Source: Voacanga thouarsii (taxonomy: Eukaryota; Streptophyta; Magnoliopsida; Gentianales; Apocynaceae). From it: a stretch of 64,000 nt of DNA. Under the pieces are notes generated by a model, which had not been told where the DNA came from, did no database searches, and saw only the letters and a program-made list of their open reading frames with translations. Numbering within the stretch: the stretch's first letter is position 1; the number at the start of each line of letters is the position of its first letter. Below are positions 34,197 through 45,507 of the stretch, piece after piece. The DNA is taken from positions 124,001 through 188,000 of the forward strand of contig JANUWF010002125.1 in the NCBI GenBank assembly GCA_026120185.1, given 5' to 3'. The position numbers were made by a program, and so were the translations under genes.

Positions 34197-34730
34197 TATT
34201 GAGAAAGCATTGACAGCTTTGCTCCACTGCCATTGAGGAATTCTCTAGAACTGCAAATTGCAACTGAAAATTCTTCAAATTACAGTTCAAATTTCGTAGG
34301 CACCATTCTACAACAATCTGGAATTGCAAATTACCAACATCCATCGCCATTTGAGAATCCACTTGCAGAAAAATCTGCTAAAAAAAAAAATCTTCACCAA
34401 CTTGCATGATATCCTAGAAAATTCCAGTAGCAACCGACATCACATGTCAGTTCAATTTTGCCAATAAATAGCAAATGTTAAGTTATTTGTATTATAGGTT
34501 GTGTGGTATGTGCACGAGAGTGTAGCTAAAGAACACTAAGTACTCTTATTTGTTAGTGATGTTTGTGTGTGAGGAAAGTTTGGCAGAATGCTTATGTCAT
34601 GTGTGAAAAATTGAGATAGACATTTTATAGCTATTAAGAGAGTTTTTTGTTAATTCTTCTTTGTTGTTGCCCTTTCAATATATTAATCCAAATAGTTTGA
34701 TTTCTTTTAGTCCTCTCCATTTTCTTAACA
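34197..34730 (+). repeat. Copia-B 3' LTR
   Basis: Direct repeat of 25016-25548, with scattered substitutions (for example CTCTACCGCC vs CTCCACTGCC near the start), ends TTTTCTTAACA. Confidence 0.9.
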
Positions 34731-36130
34731 TTTATAACACAAGATGAAAACTAGTTAGAAACTTTAATAAATGAAATATTAATAATAAAATTCTAACTCC
34801 GATTTCAAACTTAATTTTCATTGCTAAAAATTTTGATTATTATTATCTAAAATACAGAATCTACAAATATATAATAATGCAATCATCTTAAAATATATCA
34901 CAATATTCAAAACATCATTTCCATAAAAATTAATAAGTCGGGATTAAATAACATGTGCAAAATAGGTGTTCAAATTGCCAGCCCTTGGAATTCCTAAATA
35001 AAACTATAAAATCCTGAAATTATAAAAATTAGTATGACATAAAATCTTAGTAAATTTCATCTGTGTATGATATTTAAGAAATATTTCATGGTGTACAAAC
35101 TTTTCGAAGCAATATTATTTTAACGTCTTATAGAAAAAATATGAAATATCTTTTAAAACTAGTTTTCGTTTTTTTATAACACTTATACAACTACATGTTA
35201 ATCCAACATATTACAAGTTCAGATTTCACATGCAAATAAAATACGATTATATTAATTATTAGTTGAAATCTCAAACCATGTATATATTAAGAAAATTCTC
35301 CAAAACTCGTATAAATTAAAATATTATCATATAATTTCATAAAAGTCTACAAATCGATATAATAACGATATTTTTACACACTCAGAATATGCCTTATTTT
35401 TTTTAAATATATTATACAAGAAGTGACCACTTCTTATAGGAATCACCATGTGCATCGCAGTATGACCCGGTGGACAAGAATCACTGTATATATGTATCCA
35501 TCTAGGATGGGAATCACACATATCCAATCCATCGTGATATGGAAGGTCCTTATTCTTACACGCAGACACGTGTTATATCCCTGTGCGTGCGTCGCATCAA
35601 TCATATACATATATACTTACTAATTACGGCAATAACAAACAATTATTATCTATTACATATGTAGAAATAACAATTTTCTTTCAGTTATAGCACTAAAAAT
35701 ATATATTGTATATGTATATGTAAGTATATCTATGTGCATAGTCAGTATATGTGCGTATATATGCTCATTAAATATATGCATAGATAGGAATATTATATCA
35801 ATATATATATATATATATATACATTTCTAAATGTGTTTAATATAACATATTTTTATATATTTATACATATACATATGCATATATATAAATATGAATAGTT
35901 ATACACAAAAGTATATTTGTAGAAGTGTATACATGTGTGGGTGTTATCAATTGCATAACAATTATCATTTTGGGAATTATATGTTACTTTTAAAAACTAA
36001 AGGGCAGCCCACCGTGTAATTAATTGTAAGGGCTAAATTAAAAAATTAACAAAAAATTTTTATGCTCATTTTTGTGAACAAAAATGGAAAATTTTTAAAA
36101 TTTGTTTTGTAGTTAAAATGTAATTATAAA
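34731..36130. other. Unclassified AT-rich stretch
   Basis: No coding signal. Around 35420-35600 a less AT-rich part (GACCCGGTGGACAAGAATC) looks like the middle of a long LTR but I could not match it to a second copy. 35690-35890 is rich in TATA/TATG repeats, including a (TA)n run near 35800-35820. Confidence 0.4.
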
Positions 36131-36509
36131 AAAATTTAGGGTGGAGATGTAACTTCAAATTTTTGAATAATATATAAACTGAAGATCGTATTGCCTACTA
36201 AATTGAACATATTTAGCGAGGAACCTATGTTTTGTCGCCAATAGACAATAATTTAACGAGAAACTTTTGTTCATACTAAAAAGGCACCTTCTAGCAAGGA
36301 AATTAAGTTTCATTGCTGCAAAGGTATCTTCTAGCCAGGAACACTTGAGCAAAACTATGTTTCCATGTTACGATGTGTTTTAACGAGGAAATAAAAATTT
36401 TCCAAGCCAAAGCTTTGCCTCAATAGTCAAGAAATTTTTGTAGCTAAAAGCTATCATTAGTAGTAAATTTTTTTTTTTTTTCCTAGCTAACTCCAAATTT
36501 ATTGTAGTG
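36131..36509. mobile_element. CACTA-like terminus (non-autonomous element, other end not found)
   Basis: It ends TTATTGTAGTG at 36499-36509, the inverse of a CACTACAATAA end. Just inside are repeated short motifs such as TAGCGAGGAA (36215), TAGCAAGGAA (about 36293), TAGCCAGGAA (36332) and TAACGAGGAA (36382), which fits the subterminal repeats of CACTA elements. I did not find the matching left end. Confidence 0.45.
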
Positions 36510-37362
36510 ACCTATATTTGCTGTTAGATAGCCAAGTAGATATTCCGGTTAGACTTGATATAGTGGTCAAAACTTTGTTCCTAGCTATTTCTTCCGTTGG
36601 ATACGACAAAGTAGAGATAACGTATTCCCAATCGAATCGGGAGCTTTTCCAAAACATTCCGATTGCATATTATATGCAATTTTACAGAGATTTCATCATA
36701 GATATTCATACGTCAAACACAAAAAATATACATTCTCATCCTGTGCTTTCGTGTACAAAAATGCAATATTCAAAACGTAGTAATTTTACAGAAAACATTT
36801 GAGAAAGCGAAAATGTATCAGAGTTACTTACCTTTAAATGTCTGACAATGAACAAAATCTTAGCTTAGATACTCGGATGGATATTGCCCCTCGCTTTGTA
36901 TAAAACAATCGCGTAAATCCCAACACTCATTACATGTACAATCTCACAACATTCCTAATTTTATAAACTCTTGACTGAAAAACTTTCAAAATAACTGATA
37001 CTTGTCAAACCCTAACAAAATTTACCTTCTATCTAAGTACCTGGCTTGAGTGTTTAATCTTTCTTGCGAGCCCCTTCTCGTCCTCCTTCAACGTAGCTTT
37101 ATTCCAGTCATTCATAAGGAAGTGCATGAGTAAGAATGAACGATTATACAATTATAACATTTTACAAACGATATATGTTACTACTTCTAAGTTTTAATAA
37201 TAATGCATAAGTACTTAACCTATGGGCATAAGCCAACTAATACTACGGACTAAGTAAATACTAGATCCATATTTAGGCCATGTATTTACATAGACCTTAA
37301 TTATTAATAGAAATTCTTTCAAAATATTTTCAATTCAATTAAATTCTAATCAAAATAACCTA
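36510..37362. other. Unclassified DNA flanking the CACTA element
   Basis: Less AT-rich than its neighbours but without a convincing ORF. The 94-aa frame at 36518-36802 has no recognisable motif. Possibly another long LTR. Confidence 0.35.
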
Positions 37363-37743
37363 CACTACAAGAAAACAGGGATTGCTAAATAAACCTAGCG
37401 ATGGTATAGTGTTGGAAAAAACAATAGCTAAACTGCTAGTCGCTAAAGAAAAATTTTGCAATGACATGAAAAACCATCGCTATTAGTGACGGCTTTGCAA
37501 TAGTATATCACTATACTAGTAACAAGTCAAACTTTCAGATTAGTGACGGTAAGAAAAAACTTTTTCTCATTACAGATATATGAAAATTTTGTTCACACCA
37601 TCACTAATTCGGTGATAGTTTAGCAAGGGTGTGGTATGGGGATAGCAAAATTAGGATCCGCTGCTAAACCGTAGCTAATTTTGTAAAGGTTTAGTGACGA
37701 AGCATTTTACGTAAATCTATATTAGAAAAAGTAAATACCTTTC
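37363..37743 (-). mobile_element. CACTA (En/Spm) terminal inverted repeat and subterminal repeats
   Basis: CACTACAAGAAAACAG at 37363-37378 is a textbook plant CACTA terminus. Inside are many short repeats in both directions, such as TAGTGACGG, TAGCGATGG and CATCGCTA. The element runs to the right, is interrupted by R1c at 37744, and continues at 45425-45507 and 59059-62168. Since its genes read on the minus strand, this is its 3' end. Confidence 0.85.
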
Positions 37744-39285
37744 TGATGCGTAAATTTTGGGTATATAAAATTATCAATTTTAAATCCATCCCTTAATCAA
37801 GTTTTAATTAAAACATTAATCCCAAAATACACATGTGAGCAAGTATACTCATCGCAAGCATAATACAGGGAATTAACGAATATCGTTCCTCAAATGAACA
37901 AGGACACACTAGTCACTTTTCTTTTTATTATTTAACCGACCCAAATAAAGTGAGAAAAGAATAAAAAGAAAAACATAAGAAACATATACAACTCAAGGAT
38001 GTAGGTCAATGCAATTTAGACAAGTCTCCTAGAAAACATGACAATGAACCAATTAGCAATTCTCTCAACTAATTCGCATCTTGGCATCATGAAGGAATAT
38101 AAAGTAAAACTCAATCGTCTCCCAAGTCATAATTTTACTTAAGTAAATTTCACTTTGTTTGTCAATTCATGGAATCCTATATTTTGATTCATATTAACAG
38201 ATTTGTCAATCAAGCTAGCATAACCAAAACATGTATTAGGCTCAATTCTTTATCAACATGAAATTAGCTAATAACCCTATGTCAAGGCAAAATTAACATA
38301 ACCTTTGATCACTTTATTCTCAAATCCTAACTTCATCATTCAATTCCATCAAGATTTAACAAGTACGAAATCAATAAAACGAAAACTCCTAACATCCTTG
38401 TGTCAAAGTCAATTAGAAGAACTCGCATCAATAACCAATGAAATCAAGTAATCAATCACCAAAATTGACAACGAATTGATCAAATAACTCAATTAACACA
38501 AAATCATGAATCCCAAAATAATGTTAAATTACAATAGAAATATTGAATACATCATTGCTAAAGAAAAAGAAGACAAAGAGAAAACAAAGCACTCATAGAC
38601 AAGCCTCTTTCTTCTTCCTTGAAGAATCACTTTGAACAATCCTCCTTACCTTGGGTGAACACCTCCTTCAATGAGAGAATCATAATTTTTTCTCTTTAAT
38701 TCACCTCTCTTAGTTATGTATCTAAACCCTTGTATTCTCTTATGCTTTTATAGGCCTCCTGGATGCCAATTTCGTGACTAAGGAAGTCTTGATCAAGTAA
38801 GAATAGGAAAATACCAAAATCCTTGGATAAGCCATAATTCCACGTATAAAATTTTTGCCTCCAGAACCTACCTGGCGTCGAGTACCTTCGTCTCACCTGG
38901 CGCCAGGTGCACTCTATTCTTCCTCTATTTTTGCTCTATTTTTGGCCGTCTCTTCCTTCGGTAGGCAAAATGGACTCAGCGCCAGGTACACTTGGCCAGA
39001 CCTGGCGCTAGGTCTGGTATGAAAAAATCCCTGAAGCTTGGTCAAACTCTGCTGCTGGACAGAATGGACCTGGTACCTGGTCCACTGGCTAGGCCTGGCA
39101 CCAGGTACATTCTAGTTTTGTGCATTTTCTACTCGATTTTAACTTAAATTTGTACATATTTTCCAAAAATCCCTTTTACAAGCAAAATGTCAAATAGGAA
39201 GGAATATACCTAGTTATTACAATAAATGTATCTTTAAACACCCTCAAATAACTAGGAAAAAAAATAGTGATTTTAACCCCTATCA
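37744..39285 (-). repeat. R1c 3' LTR
   Basis: 1,542 bp, TGATGCGTAAATTTTGG to ACCCCTATCA in plus orientation. Same architecture as R1b but a different subfamily at its left end. Confidence 0.9.
38870..39108. repeat. Paired GGCGCC module (3 units) in R1c 3' LTR
   Basis: Site pairs are centred at 38876.5/38901.5 (25 bp), 38980.5/39006.5 (26 bp) and 39074.5/39099.5 (25 bp). The site at 38894-38909 is a perfect 16-bp palindrome, CACCTGGCGCCAGGTG. The site at 39006.5 is flanked by CCAGA and TCTGG, extending its dyad to 22 bp with one mismatch. Confidence 0.9.
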
Positions 39286-39325
39286 CAAACCCCCACACTT
39301 GAATATTTGCTTGTCCTCAAGCAAA
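39286..39325 (-). other. R1c polypurine tract and hairpin
   Basis: The minus strand reads CAAGTGTGGGGGTTTG directly before the LTR start. Beside it, 39306-39325 is the perfect hairpin TTTGCTTGTCCTCAAGCAAA, identical to R1b. Confidence 0.8.
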
Positions 39326-40451
39326 ACATTTTAGTCAAAGAAAAATTATCAAGATAACACAAGTTTTTTCCTCATTCTAAAGTTTCTTCATCATAACAAA
39401 TATCATGTCTTCCTTTCAAACTTTAGATACAACCCTTGTCATTTATACCTTTTGAAAATAATTTCAAACTTTGATACATTAGCCAAGATATCACAAAACT
39501 CTTGAAGTCAAATTAATCAAGTACATACCTTAGTCTAAAAAAAATTATTTTACTTTTCAAGTAAAAATATAGATAACATGAATCACAAAGGTCAAGCCAT
39601 CTACCAATTCAAACATTATAAATCTAAAAATTTCACACTCAAGTTATGATATGAGGAAAGCACTCAAATTTTTTTCTCCCAAAATGTTTTTTAATGACTT
39701 AGGGAATTAATAGCCTCAAGTGCATGGATTTCTCTTCACACACCATATTGGCCCCTTTTACAGTCATCACTCATTATTTTTTCCACAATTCTTTTTTCTA
39801 TACTCTTGCTTGCCTTTTTGCCCTCGGAATAGCCTCAAGAGAGTGCACCAAATACACTTGTTACTTCTCCCCATATTGACCCCCTTTTCAACTAAAGGTC
39901 TCCAAAGATCATCAATAAGAGCCTTTTCTCAATTCTTACCAACAATAGTGTTGTTTTCACTTATTGTTTTTCTCTTAACTCAAATAAATTTTTCAACATT
40001 CTCCTCAATCTTTCCTCTGAAAGATTTTTTTTTCAACTCACATTTTTTTCATCATAACTCAAAGTTAGCAAAATTTAAACTCATAGTACAAAATTTAGCC
40101 AATAAACTCTTCACATATTCATCATATCTTCTATATTTCAACTAGATAAGTCAAATAACATTCAAACACCAATGCATAAACGAGATTAATCAAAATTCCC
40201 AAGTCCTGACAAATATCTTTTCCAATAAAATAGTTTCATTAAACTCCACCTAATGAATGACAAAACTCATATCCAAGTAAGAAAAAGAATTACAACCTTT
40301 CTTAACAATGCAACCACTTAAATTTTCAACAAAAAAATATATATATATCACAAACACAAAATATATTCACCAAAATAATATGGAAAAGCGTTTCTTCAAC
40401 CTTTATTCTCCCCCCCCCCCCCACCCCCATACTTAAATTGGACATTCTCCT
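39326..40451 (-). mobile_element. R1c internal region, left part, non-coding
   Basis: AT-rich, aligned loosely with 20881-22060 of R1b. The 141-aa plus-strand frame at 39720-40145 is Phe/Leu/Ser low complexity. A poly-C run lies at 40410-40422, followed by ACCCCCATACTTAAA, a further polypurine-like motif on the minus strand. Confidence 0.6.
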
Positions 40452-42141
40452 TGTTAGTGTTGTGCCCTAGAGGCAATCACTTGTACCATGTATATTGCAT
40501 ATTAAATTAATAAGAGGCATTCTTTATCTTTCAGTTTGATTGTTATATCTAAATATGTGTACAAACCGTTAGATAAAGTCCCTAGTACAACACAGTATTA
40601 AGGAAATCATGATAGAGATCATGATGTGAGATTCCTACTACACTATGTAGTGTTTGTACTTAAATAATCCCTAGTCATAGTATTAATAAGATGGGACATT
40701 ATTAATACGCCAAGACAGGCACATGTTATATCTCTTGATTGGATCAAGCGGTGGTTCTCATATCCGTGGGTATTGGGATACTCAGGATTAACGTGTGGAT
40801 GCTTGTTTAGAAACAAGTTCATTGGATGACCTAGCTACGAGATAATCACTTGGATAACTATTTAGTGCCAGTGATAGAATCTCATTATAGCAAGTGTGCA
40901 AGTATCCTAAGACTTGAGATCTCCAAGGTACTTTGTTTATCGAGCGTTGTACTTTTATTCTAATCTTTGGAGTCTTATCTAGGACCGCCTATGGGATGGA
41001 TATTGGGTACAACGTAAAGTAAACGAAAGGAGTTGAGAGGGTCAATAAAGGATTCACCACTCCTAATAGTAGGAGAGTATATCTCAAGGCCACTTGTAGA
41101 AATCATTACTCATGAAGTCCTTGGCCAAGGCGACTATGTGATGGAAATGGTTCCAATTGATACACATATCGAGTAATGGATTTCTTGAACAAGTACTAAA
41201 ATATTCGGGCCAGAATTAATAATATTTTGGAGGGAGTTGGCACTAATTCCATGCTCTAGACCGAATGAGATATTGTATGTTGAAAGGAGTTTATTGCACT
41301 GATAATTTGCTATTGAAAGGTTCATGTCAAGCCACTTGACTTTCTGGACTTTTGCGTGGTTAAGAGTTATTGCTAGATGTCGCTCTTGATATGCTAAATA
41401 TGAATTATTAATTAGAGAATTAATAAATTTAATCTTTTATTTTATTAAGGATTATTAATTCTAATATTGTTAGAATTAATTCATATTATGCTACCAATAA
41501 GACCAAGAAACCTAATGGGTCACACACAATAAAGGTTTGAATTCTCAAATATATTATTTGATAATATTGTGGGTTAATTAAGAGAAGGGAATATATTTAT
41601 AGGTGAATTATAAGTTTGTTATAATTCATGGGACCTAATTGTAATTAAGTAAATTTCAAGGACCAATTTGTTGACAATTGGACGTTGAAGGACTAAGTTG
41701 CAATTTATGGTAATTATAAATCTATAAATATAAGGAAATGGTTTCCTTAGGGTGAGAGACAGACCATTCACGCAATAATAGAGAAACCGTTTCTCTGCCT
41801 CTCTCTTGATCAAACCCTAGCCGTCTCTCTTCTTGATCAAAACCCTAGACTCCCGAATTCTACTAGCATAGAATTGTGAGATTGTGAGCATTCAACCTTG
41901 TGTGGATTATCATTAGAGGGAGTTCTTTCTTGGACTTCAGTTGAGCTGCAGTGATCGGTTTTGGATAAGCTGGATCGCGCCTGCGTTCTTGTTTCTGAAA
42001 TTTTTGAATTCCGGCTTCACGAGGTAATAAACGCAATCTTCTCATTTTTCCCGTTTCTATTGCAAAACCGTGACCCATGGCTTGGATTTCTTGTTGTTTT
42101 CCGCTGCGCTTAATCTGATTATGCATGATAGAAATCCTACA
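40452..42141 (+). repeat. Copia-C solo LTR
   Basis: 1,690 bp, TGTTAGTGTTGTGCC to AAATCCTACA, flanked by exact CTCCT repeats (40447-40451 and 42142-42146). It matches the copia-C 3' LTR at 50653-55729 once the nested S-LTR is removed. A TATA-like TATAAATATAA lies at 41723. No PBS or coding region follows, so it is a solo LTR. Frames inside (for example 41863-42168) recur in the other copy only because the DNA is duplicated. Confidence 0.9.
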
Positions 42142-43225
42142 CTCCTCAATGGCAAAAAATAAACACATGAAAGCATCTCTAATGGGACAAAAAATGATAA
42201 AGGGGTGGAAAGTTTAAGCAATACTCCCCAAGTGCAGATTAGCTCCAAGATAAGAGAAGTTCATCCTTCAAGAAGTTGGAAGAATTATTGCCAACGAAAC
42301 TTAACCTACAAAAAGAAAAACAAACACCCAAGTAAAAGCCTAAAAATGAATTGGAAGAAAACAAGATAAAAGTTCAATACAAATTAAAGGGAAAAAAATA
42401 GAAAGTCAAAGCCTTTAAGTCCTCCTCGAAGTAGAGTCTCCAAACGGGCCTCCAGATTGTCCAAAAGAACCACCAAATAGACCACCACGACCTCCAAATA
42501 GATCACGAGGGCCTTCTTGTCTCCACCAAACACACTTTGCAATTGGTTCTCTTTTTAGTGAAGAACTTTTCCAAACTTTTGATACTTAAGAACAACAAGG
42601 AGAATATCTAATGTAGATAGCAAAAGCACAATGTCAACCAACTTCAATCATTACAGCAAAATATCACAAAGAGGCCAAGATTTCCATTTTTGCAAAAATT
42701 TCAGAAAATACATAGCTAATGTTTAGAAGCAATCACAAGACTCACAATTCATTCTATGCACTTTTCTACCATCAAATAAACTCAACAAAGGTATGTCCAT
42801 GTCTAGTAAATTTTTCCTCCAAAATACATAGTGCCAAGAAATTCAAGAGGATAAAATCTACCTTAACATGAATAGATTTTTTCCACCAATGTATGAGCTT
42901 TAAAATTTTTAATTCATGGGGGATAATTCATAGAAGAAGAAGAAGAACGGGGTGAAGAAGAAAAATGGGAAGATGAAGACAAAGGAAAGGAGTTGAAAAC
43001 AGAGAAACAAAAGAATTATTCTGGGGGAATAGGGAAAAAAATTAAAGAAGAAAGAGAAATAGAAGAAACAAGACAAACAAGAAAACAAAAAAAAAAAAAA
43101 AAGGAAACAAGAAGAAAAAGACAAAATAGGAAAAATTTTGGGAAGAAAAGAAAAATGGTAAAGGAACAAACAAAAAAAAAGAACTTTTTTTTTTTTTTTT
43201 TGGTGCGGGGACTGTTGGACAGAGC

Positions 43226-43350
43226 TAGCCTAACGCCAGGGCCATTTTCTGGCCTAGCGCCAGGTAAGCTCTGGCTTTTTTTTTTTTTTTTTTTGCTGTC
43301 GAGCAGTGCAGGACCGGAGCCCAGACCATTTTCTAGCCTGGCACTAGGTC
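43226..43350. repeat. Paired GGCGCC module in R1c leader
   Basis: Pairs centred at 43234.5/43258.5 (CCTAACGCCAGG, CCTAGCGCCAGG) and 43318.5/43342.5 (CCGGAGCCCAG, CCTGGCACTAGG), both 24 bp apart, each flanked by poly-T. This copy lies outside the LTR. Confidence 0.8.
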
Positions 43351-43874
43351 AGCTCTGGCCCCAAAGTTTTTTTTTTTAATAGCTAAAAACTATCCTAATT
43401 GAATACATGACCATGGTACATTTAAAACAAGAATTCATAAATTAAATATTAAACTAAAATTAAAAATTGTAAATAAATATATAATAAAATAAATTCAGTC
43501 CATCTAAAATATCGTGTTAGCAAAAGTTTAAACATGAAACTAAAAAAAATTAGTATTGTCTCAAAATTATAGAGGTAAAAACCATTAAATTAAAAATACA
43601 ATTAGAACATATATTTCACATTAACATTAGGTTAGTAAAATTGAATAACTAAATATACAATATATACAAACATACAAAGACAAGTTAGTAATTATCAGCA
43701 TGTATCTACCTATTTATATATTTACAACATATAATGAAATTAAAATACATTTATACAAATAACAAAATATGGCACTTATTCATACAAGGAACGTATAAAC
43801 ATATTTACATATATAGATATATACACATATAAACATGGTTAAATCAACAAAATCCAAGATTTCATTATATTGTT

Positions 43875-43891
43875 CCCCAACAACGGCATCA
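43875..43891 (-). other. R1c primer binding site (tRNA-Asp type)
   Basis: The minus strand reads TGATGCCGTTGTTGGGG, four transitions from TGGCGCCGTTGCCGGGG. Confidence 0.75.
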
Positions 43892-43897
43892 AAAACT

Positions 43898-45424
43898 TGA
43901 TACATAAATTTTGAATATATAAAATCATCAATTTTAAATCCATCCCCTAATCAAGTTTTAATTAAAACATTAATTCCAAAATACATATGTGAGCAAGTAT
44001 ACTCATCACAAGCATAGTACAGGGAATTAACGAGTATCGATCCTCAAAGGAACAAGTACACACTAATCACTTTTCTTTCACTGTTTAATTGACGCAAATA
44101 AATTGAGAAAAGAATAAAAAGAAAAACATAGGAAACATATACAACTCAAGGATGTAGGTTTATGCAATCTAGACAAGTCTCCTAGAAAACATGACAATGA
44201 ACCAATTAGCAATTCTCATCTTGGCATCATGAAGGAATATAAAGTGAAACTCAATCATCTCACAAGTCATGATTTTACTTAAGTAAATTTCACCTTGTTT
44301 GTCAATTCATGGAATCTTATATTTTGATTCATATTAACAGATTTGTCAATCAATCTAACATAACCAAAACATGTATTAGGCTCAATTCCTTATCAACATG
44401 AAATTAGCTAATAATCCTATGTCAAGACGAAATTAACATAACCTTGGATCACTTAGTTCTCAAATCCTAACTTCATCATTCAAATCCATCAAGATTTAAC
44501 AAATACAAAATCAATGCAATGAAACTCCTAACATCCTTGTGTCGAAGTCAATTAGAAGAATTCTCATCAATAACCAATGAAATCAAGTAATCAAACACCA
44601 AAATTGACAACGAATTGATCAAATAACTAAATTAAAACAAAATTATGAATCTCAAAATAATGTTAAATTACAATAGAAATATTGAATACATCATTGCTAA
44701 AGAAAAATAAGACAAAGAAAAAACAAAGCACTCATAGATAAGCCTCTTTCTTCTTTCTTGAAGACTCCCTTTTACCAATCCCCCTTTCCTTGGGTGAACA
44801 CCTCCTTGAATGAGAGAATCATAATTTTTTTTCTCTTTAATTCACCTCTCTTAGTTGTATATCTCAAACCCTTGTGTTCTCTTATGTTTTTTTAGGCTCT
44901 AAGATGCCAATTTCATGGCCGAGGAAGTCTTGATCGAGTAGGAATAGGAAAATACCAAAATCATTGGATAAGCCCTAATTCCGTGTACACAATTTCTACC
45001 TCCAGAACCCACCTGGTGCCGAATACCTTTGTCTCACCTGGCGCCAGGTGCACTAAGTTCTTCCTTTATTTTTGCTCTGTTTTTTGCCGTCTCTTCCTTT
45101 GGCAGGCAGAATGGACCTGGCACCAGGTACACTTGCCAGACCTAACGCCAGGTCTGGTCTGGAAAAATTCCTGAAGCTTGCTCAAACTTTGCTGCTGGAC
45201 AGAATGGACCCGATGCCTGGTCTACTGGGTGGGCCTGGTGCCAGGTACATTCTGGTTCTGTGCACTTTCTATTCAATTTTAACTTAAATCTTCACATATT
45301 TGCCAGAAACCCCTTCTACAGGTAAAATGTCAAATAGGAAGCAATATGCCTAATTATTACAACATATGTATCTTAAAATACCATCAAATAACTAGGGAAA
45401 AAATGGTGATTTTAACCCCTATCA
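43898..45424 (-). repeat. R1c 5' LTR with paired modules
   Basis: 1,527 bp, TGATACATAAATTTTG to ACCCCTATCA. Modules at about 45010-45260, including the 16-bp palindrome CACCTGGCGCCAGGTG at 45035-45050. It is almost identical to 57472-59058. Confidence 0.9.
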
Positions 45425-45507
45425 CTTTCCATCGCTAAACCCTAGCAAATCTTGCAATGGTTTAGCAATGATATCACAGCAAAACCCTAGCTAATAGCTA
45501 GGATTTA
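45425..45507 (-). mobile_element. CACTA fragment right of R1c, ending at a breakpoint
   Basis: TTTCCATCGCTAAACCCTAG and following match 59059-59140. The match stops at GGATTTAG (45500-45507): here GGACCGCCG follows, in the right copy TGACAGTAAT follows. Confidence 0.8.

Larger units (their letters stand above)
25016..34730 (+). mobile_element. Copia-B: complete but inactive Ty1/copia element
   Basis: LTRs of 533 and 534 bp (25016-25548 and 34197-34730), initiator-Met PBS, Gag, protease, integrase, RT and RNase H in copia order, and a polypurine tract. A 4.3-kb S-LTR (26283-30559) splits Gag. Stops, frame changes and the losses of catalytic residues make it inactive. A clear TSD was not found at the ends I assigned. 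Confidence 0.9.
42147..43897 (-). mobile_element. R1c internal region, right part, with leader modules
   Basis: Contains the PBS and leader. A short Gly-rich frame on the minus strand ends at about 42417 (DLFGGRGGLFGGSFGQSGG), the possible C-terminus of a decayed ORF where R1b has its own ORF. 42940-43200 is purine-rich (GAAGAAGAA, AAAAAA). 43226-43350 holds a paired GGCGCC module. The stretch is repeated almost unchanged at 55735-57471. Confidence 0.7.
37744..45424 (-). mobile_element. R1c: complete LARD-like LTR element with nested copia-C solo LTR
   Basis: 7.7 kb including the nested LTR. Exact 5-bp flanks CTTTC at 37739-37743 and 45425-45429. LTRs at 37744-39285 and 43898-45424; PBS at 43875-43891; polypurine tract at 39286-39297. 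Minus strand. By eye the two LTRs differ at about 25 of the first 210 positions, so it is an old insertion. No RT, integrase or protease motifs. Confidence 0.9.

Noticed and set aside
34731..37362. Possible host gene in the gap between copia-B and the CACTA element
   Set aside because: No ORF over about 95 codons, no splice-linked coding pattern and no recognisable motif.
39720..40145. 141-aa plus-strand ORF
   Set aside because: Phe/Leu/Ser-rich translation of pyrimidine-rich R1 internal DNA; antisense to the element and not kept as an ORF in R1b beyond composition.
41863..42168. 101-aa minus-strand ORF also found at 55451-55756
   Set aside because: Its conservation is explained by duplication of the whole copia-C LTR; no domain and antisense to the element.
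42909..43169. Phe-rich minus-strand ORF (also 56486-56905) suggesting a membrane protein
   Set aside because: Arises from GAAGAAGAA and poly-A tracts on the plus strand; low complexity.
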